The notes beneath the pieces were generated by a model that saw nothing but the letters and a program-made list of their open reading frames with translations, was not told where the DNA came from and searched no databases. A DNA stretch of 51,480 bases from a virus: IMG/VR virus record IMGVR_UViG_3300022227_000005, positions 1 through 51,480 of that record; one strand, written 5' to 3'. Shown here piece by piece: positions 17,921 to 25,963 of the stretch. Position numbers and translations under genes: made by a program. Positions within the stretch are counted from its first letter, which is position 1. Each line of letters opens with the position of its first letter.

Positions 17921-19057
17921 TCATAACGTCACTCTCCTCTTATTTTTATCTTTCTCTAAAATTGCTTCAAGTCGACTTACTTCTTTCAAGACTTGTTCAT
18001 GAGTAATAGATCTCATACAACTATAATGATCACATACCCAAAGTTTTCCATTATTATCCATATCATACATTCCTGGTCTCCAGCAAGCTATTGTTGCACA
18101 AGAATGAGTATTCCAAACATTGATATTATGTCTCCATCCCCAGACATTGGGAGATACAGAGCCCCATAATACAATTCCTCTTTTCTTTATTGATGATGCT
18201 AAATGAGCCAGATAATTATCTATTCCCATAAAAAATTTGCATTTGGGAGACTGTAATAACTGCAATACTGGGTTAAGATTATCAACCTTTATGCTTATAA
18301 CATCTTTTATTTCAGGGTTAAACTGATTCGCATAAACTTGTACGAACTGATATTTGTGTTTAAGCTTTTGAACTAAATTCTCCCATTCTTCTAACGACCA
18401 AACCTTATGGGTTCTGTAGTTTATTCCAGCCATAAACTCATGAGAATTTCTATCAACACCAAGATGCAATAGTATCATTGGTTTGTTAACTTTATTCAAC
18501 AAAGCAGCTACATCTTTATTTTCATCAGTACATTTCAACATAGGAACTCCTCCATCATAATCCAATCCCATTACTTTGCCATAGAGATTGCCTATGAAAG
18601 ACTTCCTATCTGTATCATGCTTATGTTTGTGAATTAATTTTGTAAGGCTGAAACCATATTCTACCTGATAAGCTCTACTCCAATTGTTCGAAAGTAAGCT
18701 ATACATATTACCAGATGAATCATTGTATTGTTGAAAGTTTTTCCTCCAAGATTCTATGAATATAGGATGTTCTAAACTTCCATCAGGTTGAGTCCAGAGG
18801 CCGGGATCTTGAGGCCATTGTTGGGGAGATTCAGGAACTTGAATTCCATGAACGTTTTGGTTAGACAATGCTGCAGACACCATATTCCCTATCAACGTAT
18901 TATCTATTACTAATATGGGCCAGTTGTTGTTTTCTAATTTTCTTTTTCTTATAAGCGAACGAATGAAAACTGTTTGTATAACTCTAGCTCCCAAGCCTCC
19001 GAACAAAATCAACAAATAAACCTTATCATCTTCATTTAATTGTAAAGCATTATTCAT
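17921..19057 (-). CDS. Glycosyltransferase family 9 (heptosyltransferase)-like
   Basis: A 378-residue GT-B-type protein. Early residues hold ILFGGLGARVIQTVFIRSLI, the usual first loop of ADP-heptose:LPS heptosyltransferases. Later come 'ILLHLGVDRNSHE', 'EEWENLVQKLKHKYQFVQVY' and 'FMGIDNYLAHLASSIKKRGIVLWG', matching the G-x-D-x-x-x-x-H-x-A nucleotide-sugar site. The start at ATG 19057 has GGAG twelve bases upstream; a GTG 18 bases earlier overlaps the endonuclease gene. It opens the glycan-type cassette. Whether it acts on host LPS or on virion sugars cannot be told from sequence. Confidence 0.75.
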   Translation of the reverse strand: MNNALQLNEDDKVYLLILFGGLGARVIQTVFIRSLIRKRKLENNNWPILVIDNTLIGNMVSAALSNQNVHGIQVPESPQQWPQDPGLWTQPDGSLEHPIFIESWRKNFQQYNDSSGNMYSLLSNNWSRAYQVEYGFSLTKLIHKHKHDTDRKSFIGNLYGKVMGLDYDGGVPMLKCTDENKDVAALLNKVNKPMILLHLGVDRNSHEFMAGINYRTHKVWSLEEWENLVQKLKHKYQFVQVYANQFNPEIKDVISIKVDNLNPVLQLLQSPKCKFFMGIDNYLAHLASSIKKRGIVLWGSVSPNVWGWRHNINVWNTHSCATIACWRPGMYDMDNNGKLWVCDHYSCMRSITHEQVLKEVSRLEAILEKDKNKRRVTL

Positions 19058-19059
19058 AT

Positions 19060-19881
19060 CTAAATTATTCTCCACTCTTTGTTTAATTCATCATCCCATA
19101 TTCTTATTAATCTATATCCATTATTTTTAGCGAGGTCATTCTTTAAAATATCATTTTCAACTCTTTTATCTATATCGTTTAATCTAGAATAATTTTTATC
19201 ATGCCAATATCTACTATCTATTTCTATTAATATATTATAATCAATTAGATAAAAATCATATAATCTGAATTTTATATCATTGATGAAAATTTTATATTGT
19301 TTTTCAAATTTAATGTTTAAACTTTTCAATATATTTTCAAATTGAATTTCTGGAAAAGTTCCTTTTGTTTTTATGTTATTCAAAATATTAAAGATAGGAT
19401 TCTTTTTCTCTGAAGATATTTTAGCTTTTTTTGATATTAATTCTCTTGTCTTCTTGGTGTGTTTTTTTCCGTAAAAATGATTATTGATGCCTTTATGAAT
19501 TCCTCTTTCTATCTGAGTTTTAGATGACTTCTTTGATAATCTTAAAATTCTTTCATCGGTTTCTTTTGTTAAGCCTTTATTCCATGCTATAATTCTACCT
19601 TCTCTATATGCTTTCTTGCGAGAAATAGATATGTTTTTCTTATGATCATCAGAAAACTTTTTTCCTCGATTAGGAGGGACGATTTTTCCTTCTTCGATAC
19701 CTTTTCTTCTAGATTTTGATATATTGCTTTTATGTTTATTTGAAAATTTTCTATCAATTCCTACTCTAGTTTGATTCCATTTAATTTTATATTCTTTTAC
19801 AGTCAAGTTGTGTTTTTTCAAATGTGTTGCTGTTATAGCTTTAAATTTTTTACTACATTCTTTGCATATTATAAAATTCAT
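19060..19881 (-). CDS. Homing endonuclease, NUMOD3 plus EDxHD/Vsr-like nuclease
   Basis: A 273-residue basic, very AT-rich protein. Residues 1-35 carry a zinc-finger-like start (ICKECSKKFKAITATHLKKH). Residues 45-155 have three NUMOD3-like repeats (FSNKHKSNISKSRRKG, FSDDHKKNISISRKKA, HTKKTRELISKKAK). The C-terminus holds the nuclease, with RLYDFYLIDYNILIEIDSRY, a following WH and 'NNGYRLIRIWDDEL', which is the Vsr/DUF559-type core. Such free-standing genes spread between phages by cutting alleles that lack them. It ends two bases before the glycosyltransferase start, so it sits cleanly between genes. Confidence 0.85.
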   Translation of the reverse strand: MNFIICKECSKKFKAITATHLKKHNLTVKEYKIKWNQTRVGIDRKFSNKHKSNISKSRRKGIEEGKIVPPNRGKKFSDDHKKNISISRKKAYREGRIIAWNKGLTKETDERILRLSKKSSKTQIERGIHKGINNHFYGKKHTKKTRELISKKAKISSEKKNPIFNILNNIKTKGTFPEIQFENILKSLNIKFEKQYKIFINDIKFRLYDFYLIDYNILIEIDSRYWHDKNYSRLNDIDKRVENDILKNDLAKNNGYRLIRIWDDELNKEWRII

Positions 19882-19919
19882 TGTATATTTTCATACTCGA
19901 TAGAGGTTTGATTCGCAAT

Positions 19920-19927
19920 ATAAATAT
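19920..19927 (-). promoter_or_regulatory. Late-promoter-like ATATTTAT motif
   Basis: TTATATTTATATTG on the coding strand, 39 bases upstream of the endonuclease start and just downstream of a terminator. Confidence 0.5.
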
Positions 19928-19960
19928 AAAGCTAATATAAGAAAACACAAATTTACGAAT

Positions 19961-19981
19961 AAAAAATGCAGCCAGGCTGCA
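19961..19981 (-). terminator. Rho-independent terminator after the fibre region
   Basis: Stem TGCAG/CTGCA extended by CC/GG, followed by TTTTTTATTC on the coding strand. The 100 bases between it and the pseudogene at 20083 show no gene. Confidence 0.8.
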
Positions 19982-20082
19982 CTTAATTATATCGAAGAGG
20001 TTATTGCTGATTCATTCAAAGCCTTTCATTTTAAAACATTTGTACAGTAGATTATAGATAATTTGTATAGAATATTAAACTA

Positions 20083-20363
20083 CTATTCAGCTTTATTTCC
20101 TTTGGCTTCAAATTTTGCTTTTTCTCGTGTTTCTTTCTTTCTTTTCTTATTTTCTTTTCTAGTGACTTCTAATCTAGAATTCAATGCTTCTAATTTAGCG
20201 CGTCAGTAATAAGATCATTCATTCCAACTAATAAATTATATGCATCAGCTTTTACTCTACACTGTATATGATCTTCTACAGATTCATGGCTATCGAAAGC
20301 TAAGCAGTCATGTTCAATAGCTGCATATTCTAAATCAGTAATTTCTATTGTAATTTTTGGTAT
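20083..20363 (-). pseudogene. Broken tail-fibre accessory gene
   Basis: Ten bases after the fibre gene a reading frame gives IPKITIEITDLEYAAIEHDC...LITDALN and stops at 20190. In another frame AKLEALNSRLEVTRKENKKR continues to 20083. Together they make one plausible protein of about 93 residues, with a beta start and a basic coiled-coil end as in small proteins downstream of phage fibres. Two faults are visible: the start codon position holds ATA although AAGGAT sits correctly ahead of it, and one base is missing near 20193-20197. Decay of a real gene is likely; a sequencing error could explain the shift but not the ATA. Confidence 0.6.
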
Positions 20364-20372
20364 TTTTTATCC

Positions 20373-22940
20373 TTATTTTTTAATTATTTCTTCTACAAGT
20401 TTTGATTTTGAATCAGAATCCTTAAAGTCTACTAAATTGTGCTTAGCAATTGATTTCAATTCATCTTTTGTCAACACTTCTAATTCGTCTTTTTTGACCA
20501 GTTGTTCAACATCACTTTCCCATTGTTCAACTATCAAGCTTCCATCTGGTCTAGTCTTAGGTTTATTACCTTCACTCAAAACATTTCTAATATGATCATC
20601 ATTTCTTCTTCCTTCAACTCGCCAGTCAAATTCTTGTTTCTTGTTGCCATCTTTTGTAGTGCAAACCACAAATTGATTGTCTTTCACTCTACATTTTATA
20701 ACTAATGGAGACCAACCAAACACTGGTGTCAATTGAATTGTATTCAAATCTGGATGAGTTAGTGCAGCATAATAATGAGGTAGTTCAACAATTGCTATAC
20801 CACAACAAAGCTTAGCAGTTCCTCTTTGATAAACTCCGTGTTCAGGGCCTTCTGATACAGCATGTGTTAATGTCATACTGTTATATTTATTTGGCTTTTC
20901 TTTATTTGCTAGTGGGTGGCGGATTAAGAATGATTTAGCAGGACCAACAAAATCTACAGCAGAACAAATTGTTCCTACGGTATTTTGATTACAATAGAAA
21001 CATACATCGCCGGTAGTTGAAATTCTCATTGCTTCTCTTACTCCAGTTCCACCTTTCGTTACCCAAAACGACGTTTGGCCACAAGCTTGTGCTCCAAAAT
21101 TACATAATACAATTGCAGCTCCAGGGCCTCCACCAATACAAGAACCAGCACCTATAACTATACATTTATCTGCGTCACCGCCAGTATATATAACTGATCT
21201 TCCTGCAGAAGAATTAATTAATTGAGTAGGGCAAGCTGCACACAAGCTAATAGTAGAACCAGTGCCGTCATTGACAACCTGAAAAGCTGGGTTCGTGGAT
21301 GCGGCATTGTTCTGCCTAAAACGAGCCATCGCTGTTGTGGCACTGTTGTCGCCAGTAGATTCAAACTCAAACGGAATGCCTGTAGCTGTTCCTGTGTGAA
21401 CCACATACAAAGCAGTATTAGCTGCAGCTGTTCGAATGAAAGCTGCTGTCTGTGCTGTAGAAGCGTTATCAACGAAGAGCTTAGATGATGGCGCGCAAGA
21501 ACCACACGTAATCCCTATCCCCACGTTGCCACTATGTGCTCGAAAGACCTCAGATCCCCCTGCATAAAATTTCATCGCATTTGCGGTGTGTTCGTAATTG
21601 ATGCGGCCGGGCCATGAGTCTTCAGGGTCGGCAAATGCCAAATACCCATTATCGTTGTTGGGTGTCCCAATAGTGATTCCTGCCGCAGCGCTGTTCTCCA
21701 CGAAAATTTCATCAGCACTGGCATTTGCCGTTGCGCCTGATGAACCAGAGTAAACGTGTAATTTAGTCTCAGGCGTAGTCCCTATCCCTACGTTGCCAGA
21801 AGCGTCTATGCGCATGCGCTCGGTAAAGGTGATATTATTTCCAGCCGTTCCCGATGCGGCACTGTAAAATTGGTGCATCCCATCAGCTTGCAGATATCTT
21901 GTCGCCTCGTCTGTGCTGATGTAATCAAAATTCCCATCAGTGCCCAATGTTGCATTTTGCAAAATGTTGACTTGATTGCTTGCTCCCGCTGCCGTTTTCC
22001 AGTCTATGGTCCCATTACCACCCAAGCGCAGTTCGGTGTAATCAGCGTGAGTGGCTGTTGGCGTAACGCCTATCCCCACATTGCCAGCAGAGTCTATGCG
22101 CATACGCTCTGTGGGTGCTTGTGCGCCATCAGCCGTAGTCATTAGTAATATACGCCCTGGCATATCTCCAGCACCGGGGGTTCCATCCACATCAACCCGA
22201 ATAGCTGCTGCCAGCGAAGCGTAATCAACACCATCATCACCGTACCATCTAATTTCACCTAATTGACGGCCGTCTGTAACTATTGTGTTAGAACCAATTG
22301 TATCATTATTACTAGCTAACATTCTTAATTGAGGTGCAACTCCGCCCGACGACCAGGCACCCATTAACATTTCTGAATCGGGTGCACCTGTTCCTAAAAT
22401 TTGAACTTCTGATATTACACCTGTAGTTTGCTGAGTAACTCCTCCAATAAGTAATCCAGCACCATTAGCTATAAACACATCATTCTGTAAATTAGAACAT
22501 CCAAGAACACATAGACATTGAGTTGCACAAACATTAGTAGCTGTTATTGGTCCTGATCCCATAGTGATTGAACCACCAGTGACCAAATCTCCGGGAATAC
22601 ATATATCCCCACCAGAAGCTGCACATAACAATATGGCTTCACCAACAGTTTCTCTAATTACGAAAGAATCACCATTGATACCAGATGTTGATAGATGATA
22701 TTCAGCATTCACATTCTTAATAACAACCGTTGAATCACCACCAGCTGATGATGAATGGAAAAATGCACTAACTGAATTTGATCCAGACATATCAAAGCAT
22801 CCTCTTGCAGGATTACCTTGATCTTGTCCGATGCTAATAGCGTCAGCTGTTAAGCCTGATACTGTGAATATAGCTGCATTGTCTAATGAAGCATTTGTGA
22901 CTTCGTTGTTTCGAATATTTAAATGGGTAACAAGGGCCAA
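20373..22940 (-). CDS. Tail fibre / receptor-binding-type protein, mosaic
   Basis: An 855-residue protein. I start it at TTG 22940 (read MALVTHLNIRNNE), with GGAG nine bases ahead; an in-frame TTG at 22955 has no such site. The first 250 residues are beta-rich with many cysteines (CATQCLCVLGCSN). The middle has three GNVGIG units, two preceded by ERMRID(S/A)(A/S)G, a common fibre repeat. Near residue 660 begins a C-terminal domain (FLIRHPLANKEKPNKYN, 'EGPEHGVYQRGTAKL') found at the end of many marine phage fibres. The last 35 residues (LTKDELKSIAKHNLVDFKD) resemble a HeH/SAP-like helical add-on. The middle part is strikingly GC-rich. Confidence 0.85.
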   Translation of the reverse strand: MALVTHLNIRNNEVTNASLDNAAIFTVSGLTADAISIGQDQGNPARGCFDMSGSNSVSAFFHSSSAGGDSTVVIKNVNAEYHLSTSGINGDSFVIRETVGEAILLCAASGGDICIPGDLVTGGSITMGSGPITATNVCATQCLCVLGCSNLQNDVFIANGAGLLIGGVTQQTTGVISEVQILGTGAPDSEMLMGAWSSGGVAPQLRMLASNNDTIGSNTIVTDGRQLGEIRWYGDDGVDYASLAAAIRVDVDGTPGAGDMPGRILLMTTADGAQAPTERMRIDSAGNVGIGVTPTATHADYTELRLGGNGTIDWKTAAGASNQVNILQNATLGTDGNFDYISTDEATRYLQADGMHQFYSAASGTAGNNITFTERMRIDASGNVGIGTTPETKLHVYSGSSGATANASADEIFVENSAAAGITIGTPNNDNGYLAFADPEDSWPGRINYEHTANAMKFYAGGSEVFRAHSGNVGIGITCGSCAPSSKLFVDNASTAQTAAFIRTAAANTALYVVHTGTATGIPFEFESTGDNSATTAMARFRQNNAASTNPAFQVVNDGTGSTISLCAACPTQLINSSAGRSVIYTGGDADKCIVIGAGSCIGGGPGAAIVLCNFGAQACGQTSFWVTKGGTGVREAMRISTTGDVCFYCNQNTVGTICSAVDFVGPAKSFLIRHPLANKEKPNKYNSMTLTHAVSEGPEHGVYQRGTAKLCCGIAIVELPHYYAALTHPDLNTIQLTPVFGWSPLVIKCRVKDNQFVVCTTKDGNKKQEFDWRVEGRRNDDHIRNVLSEGNKPKTRPDGSLIVEQWESDVEQLVKKDELEVLTKDELKSIAKHNLVDFKDSDSKSKLVEEIIKK
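21280..22240. other. GC-rich segment within the AT-rich fibre gene
   Basis: By eye, base composition rises sharply here (frequent gccg, gcgc, cgcatgcgc, ccgggg), while both flanks are AT-rich like the rest of the window. The segment encodes the GNVGIG repeats. A change of composition inside one intact frame suggests a recombined fibre module from a GC-richer relative. Confidence 0.75.
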
Positions 22941-22955
22941 CTTGTTTATCTCCAA

Positions 22956-23123
22956 TTACTTAAGAAAATTAACTCTATAAGTATATTTTTTACTATTGCA
23001 ATATTTTTTAGCTGCAATACATTTATTGTTATATTGTATTTTGTTATAAATATGACCTTTAACTTCTTCTAGTACTATATTATTGTCTTTATAGAAAATA
23101 AGAAAGTCTGGAAACTCCTTAAT
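22956..23123 (-). pseudogene. C-terminal remnant of a homing-type endonuclease
   Basis: Directly after the stop of the gp15-like gene, and in the same frame, the sequence reads IKEFPDFLIFYKDNNIVLEE, then VKGHIYNKIQYNNKC and 'AAKKYCNSKKYTYRVNFLK', ending in TAA one base before the fibre region. The P-D-F...E-V-K-G...A..Y pattern is the C-terminal half of a PD-(D/E)xK-type endonuclease as found in free-standing phage homing genes. There is no start codon and the N-terminal half is missing, so it is a relic. Confidence 0.65.
23046..23053 (-). promoter_or_regulatory. Late-promoter-like ATATTTAT motif upstream of the fibre gene
   Basis: CATATTTATAAC on the coding strand about 105 bases before the fibre start; it lies inside the endonuclease relic. 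Confidence 0.35.
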
Positions 23124-23930
23124 TTATATAAATATATTCTCATCCAAGGTTGTTACATCAATATCTTCAACACTTCCAGATTCAACTATCATTTCATCAA
23201 ATGTGAATCTAGATACTGATCTATCTACATGAACATCTTTTTCTTTATCGATTAAATATGCTTGAACATTCAATTGAAATGAGTGTCTGATAATTCTTTC
23301 TTCTGTTGAGAAATCCTCTGTATTACTTTCATTCGAAGATGATTCAAAATTTGAATAGAAAAAGAATCCTTTATACTCTAAATCAGACAGTCTATAATCG
23401 TTCCAGATGTTGTGATGGAATTCATTAGCATGTCTAGCGTATGAAGCCCAAAATGTGATTGTATAATCTACATTGACAAATGTTGGAAATGGTAGCTTAT
23501 AAACAGCATACACAGGATCAGATTCGATATATCTATCATTGCTGAGTTTCCATTTATTGAAAGCTACTCTTCTATCTTTGTCGTTTTTAGATGTTGCAAT
23601 TTCTTTATGGAATACGATTCCTGGATCGCCATCTGGAGTAGTTTTCATATATCTCTCTTCATTAGGCACTACATCTCCTCTACGAATTGATATTAGAGGC
23701 AATCTAACTCTTCCATGCCGATCTCGCATTTCATTTATCTTATCTTCAGTCTTATTACCTTGAATCTGTGCAAATCTTTCCCAAGCTCCAAATATAACCG
23801 GCACTCTTCTTTCATTGATTGTAGTAGGGTGCTTTATATTCAGCCAATTGTATATAGCTGAATCTACTTCTAATAGACTAATCTCATCTATGGGAATAGT
23901 TGTAACTTCACTATTTTTTTCTGTTGCCAT
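23124..23930 (-). CDS. Proximal tail sheath stabiliser, gp15-like
   Basis: A 268-residue protein against 272 in T4 gp15. The order of blocks matches gp15: a 'RVPVIFGAWERFAQI' start, 'GRVRLPLISIRRGDVVP', a central 'VNVDYTITFWASYARHANEF' and a beta-rich end (RIIRHSFQLNVQAYLI). gp15 caps the tail and joins it to the neck. It follows the gp14-like gene as in T4. The last 30 residues are acidic. Confidence 0.7.
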   Translation of the reverse strand: MATEKNSEVTTIPIDEISLLEVDSAIYNWLNIKHPTTINERRVPVIFGAWERFAQIQGNKTEDKINEMRDRHGRVRLPLISIRRGDVVPNEERYMKTTPDGDPGIVFHKEIATSKNDKDRRVAFNKWKLSNDRYIESDPVYAVYKLPFPTFVNVDYTITFWASYARHANEFHHNIWNDYRLSDLEYKGFFFYSNFESSSNESNTEDFSTEERIIRHSFQLNVQAYLIDKEKDVHVDRSVSRFTFDEMIVESGSVEDIDVTTLDENIFI

Positions 23931-24017
23931 TTATATTCTCTATACGAGTCTAATTATATTTTTTTTAGGTCTTTTCTTTCTTTTTAGATCTGATTGCCAT
24001 CTACAACTCTCTTTCAC

Positions 24018-24554
24018 TTAATATGGTTCTTGGCTTGATGTTTCAATTTCAACATCATATACATTTTCTGTTCTTGGTGAGAATACATCCTCCGTGACTG
24101 ATAAGGCTCTTAGCGTTACTCCTATTTTTGTATCTGGTTGTCCTTGGACAAATACAGGAACATCTGAATATTGAATTTCAAAGAATTCATTGTCCCATTC
24201 TAAATAATCACCAATCTTTGGATATATCCCTACTTCAGTTAATCTATCTTTATGAGCATATACTTCTATTCTTCTTCTACGATCGGAACCGAATTGTCCC
24301 GTAACCATTTCAGGCTCATCCATTAGAATCCAAGCATAAACAAGAACAGGCTCTCTAGTAACCTTTCTTTCTGCTTCTCCATATATATCATTTACGTCTG
24401 ATTCATCGGCTTCAATTGCCCAATAGTTTAAATTTTGTTTGGCAACCATTTCAAGCAATTCTGTATTCCACCCGTTGAACATATGCTGTTCTTGTGGACC
24501 AAAAAATAGACTGTATTTAGAATCAGCTGTAGTGCTATCGAAAGTATTAGGCAT
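24018..24554 (-). CDS. Neck protein, gp14-like
   Basis: A 178-residue protein. Residues 42-75 contain YWAIEADESDVNDIYGEAER, the counterpart of the gp14 block with Y-x-x-x-E...D-x-x-x-G-E-x-x-x-K. 'DRLTEVGIYPKIGDYLEWDN' and 'EFFEIQYSDVP' follow, as in the gp14 strand that reads GDLIYFP...FEINWVEP. The neck connects head and tail. It is shorter than T4 gp14 (256), mainly by lacking the long C-terminal part. Confidence 0.7.
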   Translation of the reverse strand: MPNTFDSTTADSKYSLFFGPQEQHMFNGWNTELLEMVAKQNLNYWAIEADESDVNDIYGEAERKVTREPVLVYAWILMDEPEMVTGQFGSDRRRRIEVYAHKDRLTEVGIYPKIGDYLEWDNEFFEIQYSDVPVFVQGQPDTKIGVTLRALSVTEDVFSPRTENVYDVEIETSSQEPY

Positions 24555-24557
24555 TCA

Positions 24558-24749
24558 TTATCTCTTATACATTTTCATTAGTTTAGTTGCTTTAAGCTGA
24601 ACTCTTTTTAAGTTTGCGGCGGTTCTATCAGTTGTAAATCCGCCTTTGATATAATCTTCAAGATTATCCATTGCTTTGAATACTTTATCAAATTCAGTTC
24701 CTAGATACATTCTGGCCATATCATCATTGTGTGCTTCACTTAATTTCAT
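24558..24749 (-). CDS. Small helical protein with capsid-targeting-like N-terminus
   Basis: A 63-residue basic helical protein, MKLSEAHNDDMARMYLG, ending LMKMYKR. L-S-E then A at positions 3-6 fits a (L/I)-x-E prohead protease site. It overlaps the previous gene by four bases (ATGA type) and precedes gp14-like by three bases. No family recognised. Confidence 0.7.
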   Translation of the reverse strand: MKLSEAHNDDMARMYLGTEFDKVFKAMDNLEDYIKGGFTTDRTAANLKRVQLKATKLMKMYKR

Positions 24750-25123
24750 AATATACTCCGTGTTCTTTTTACTGTGTAGTATTTTCCAGTTAATTCAACA
24801 TTATAATATTTTCTTTCTAGTGCTTTCCAAGTACTCTTCGAATGGTCATTTAATGTTAAAGAGCTTCTAAATTCAACCTCATCATACAATTCAAGTATTC
24901 TCTTGATAGTCAATTCATACATCAACAATCCAATTCCTTTGCCTTGATGCCCAGGTTCTAATTCTGAATTGTCTATTTGAAAAACTTTTATACCATCTTT
25001 GCTTTTTTCTATGCTACCTGTTATTTCACCTGCCTTCTTTGTTTTCATTACATCTCTCAAAGTAGCAGTCCAACCTCTTTCAGTCCAATCTATATATAAA
25101 TTTACTTCGAAGAATTGTTTCAC
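24746..25123 (-). CDS. GNAT-like acetyltransferase-fold protein
   Basis: A 125-residue protein. The centre reads 'IDNSELEPGHQGKGIGLLMY' followed by ELTIKRILE, matching motif A of GNAT acetyltransferases (Q-G-x-G-I-G, acetyl-CoA phosphate binding), with a beta-alpha frame around it. 'NDHSKSTWKALERKYYNVEL' further on fits the later GNAT helix. GNATs transfer acetyl groups to amines; the target is unknown. It overlaps both neighbours by four bases. A similar role among packaged phage enzymes would be new, and this is inference. Confidence 0.7.
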   Translation of the reverse strand: MKQFFEVNLYIDWTERGWTATLRDVMKTKKAGEITGSIEKSKDGIKVFQIDNSELEPGHQGKGIGLLMYELTIKRILELYDEVEFRSSLTLNDHSKSTWKALERKYYNVELTGKYYTVKRTRSIL

Positions 25124-25584
25124 CAGTTTCTTTTAGCTTTCATTTTTTTGTATTCATCCCAATTGACTCTAGATCCAATGTATGGTTCTGAATCTTTATC
25201 TGTCCATTCATCTTCAGGATAAGTTTTCTTGAGATGTTTTTTCTGTGACTGTGTTTTCTTATTGAATTTACTTTTCTTTTTATATCCTCCCACGATTCCT
25301 CTAGCTTTACCAATATATTTTATAATTTCAGCACTATCAACTTCTACATCATCCCAAATACCTCTTTTTATTTTGCCAATTGGTTCTACTTCATAGACGT
25401 GCCAATCTTCTTTAACAGCATGTTTTAAAATTGAATGATGAGGGAGAGGCTTTGTAGTAAGGAAAACAGCATGATGCTGCCAACCTTTATCTTTATTGCC
25501 TCTACCTGGCGTCAATATAGAACCGAATTTTAAACGCTTAGGAGAAGCATGATAGAATTTTGTTATAGCTTCTATTAACTTCAT
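25120..25584 (-). CDS. Arr-like ADP-ribosyltransferase-fold protein with CTS-like N-terminus
   Basis: A 154-residue protein starting MKLIEAITKFYHASPKRL (ATG 25584, TAATG overlap with the previous stop). 'FYHASPKRLKFGSILTP', 'HAVFLTTKPLPHHSI' and 'WHVYEVEPIGKIKRGIWDD' followed by 'SAEIIKYIGKARGIVG' match, in order, the YHG(T)...G..L.(T/P)G, Y(F)..., V.EP.G...DD and (E)...(R)IVG blocks of rifampin ADP-ribosyltransferase (Arr). The catalytic His and an acidic site are present; the usual middle Tyr reads Phe. The C-terminal 45 residues are basic. Arr-fold enzymes use NAD+. L-I-E-A at positions 3-6 fits a prohead protease site. Confidence 0.7.
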   Translation of the reverse strand: MKLIEAITKFYHASPKRLKFGSILTPGRGNKDKGWQHHAVFLTTKPLPHHSILKHAVKEDWHVYEVEPIGKIKRGIWDDVEVDSAEIIKYIGKARGIVGGYKKKSKFNKKTQSQKKHLKKTYPEDEWTDKDSEPYIGSRVNWDEYKKMKAKRNW

Positions 25585-25952
25585 TACACATCCATTGGGC
25601 AATAAGAGCTGAAATTACTACTGTTCCAGAATTTTCTAATTTCAGCATCGTTTACGTTATGTTCTATTGTTTCACTATCTAGATATATCATCTTGCTCTT
25701 ATCTTTAGAATTTACATATACTACTTCACTAGGTATTAAAGCATATTCATAATCATCTTCATTTTTACCAACTTGATATATACTTCCTGATTTTAAAATC
25801 CAATTACCCACTTTTTTATCTAATTTTTTAGTGTCGTGGCACAGCGTCATGCCTCCGTAATTATCGGCACCGAAATCTTTATCCGGCTTCCATTTTTTAG
25901 TTTTACCTTTAAAAGAAGGTCTACCTTCTTGTAACAATGTTTTTAATTTCAT
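25584..25952 (-). CDS. Protein of unknown function with CTS-like N-terminus
   Basis: A 122-residue protein, MKLKTLLQEGRPSFKGKTKK and onward. L-Q-E then G at positions 7-10 fits a (L/I)-x-E prohead protease site. The body is beta-rich with aromatic residues (GNWILKSGSIYQVG, 'YEYALIPSEVVYV') and one late cysteine. It is the first of four overlapping genes inserted between gp13-like and gp14-like. Confidence 0.7.
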   Translation of the reverse strand: MKLKTLLQEGRPSFKGKTKKWKPDKDFGADNYGGMTLCHDTKKLDKKVGNWILKSGSIYQVGKNEDDYEYALIPSEVVYVNSKDKSKMIYLDSETIEHNVNDAEIRKFWNSSNFSSYCPMDV

Positions 25953-25963
25953 TTTTTCCTCCG

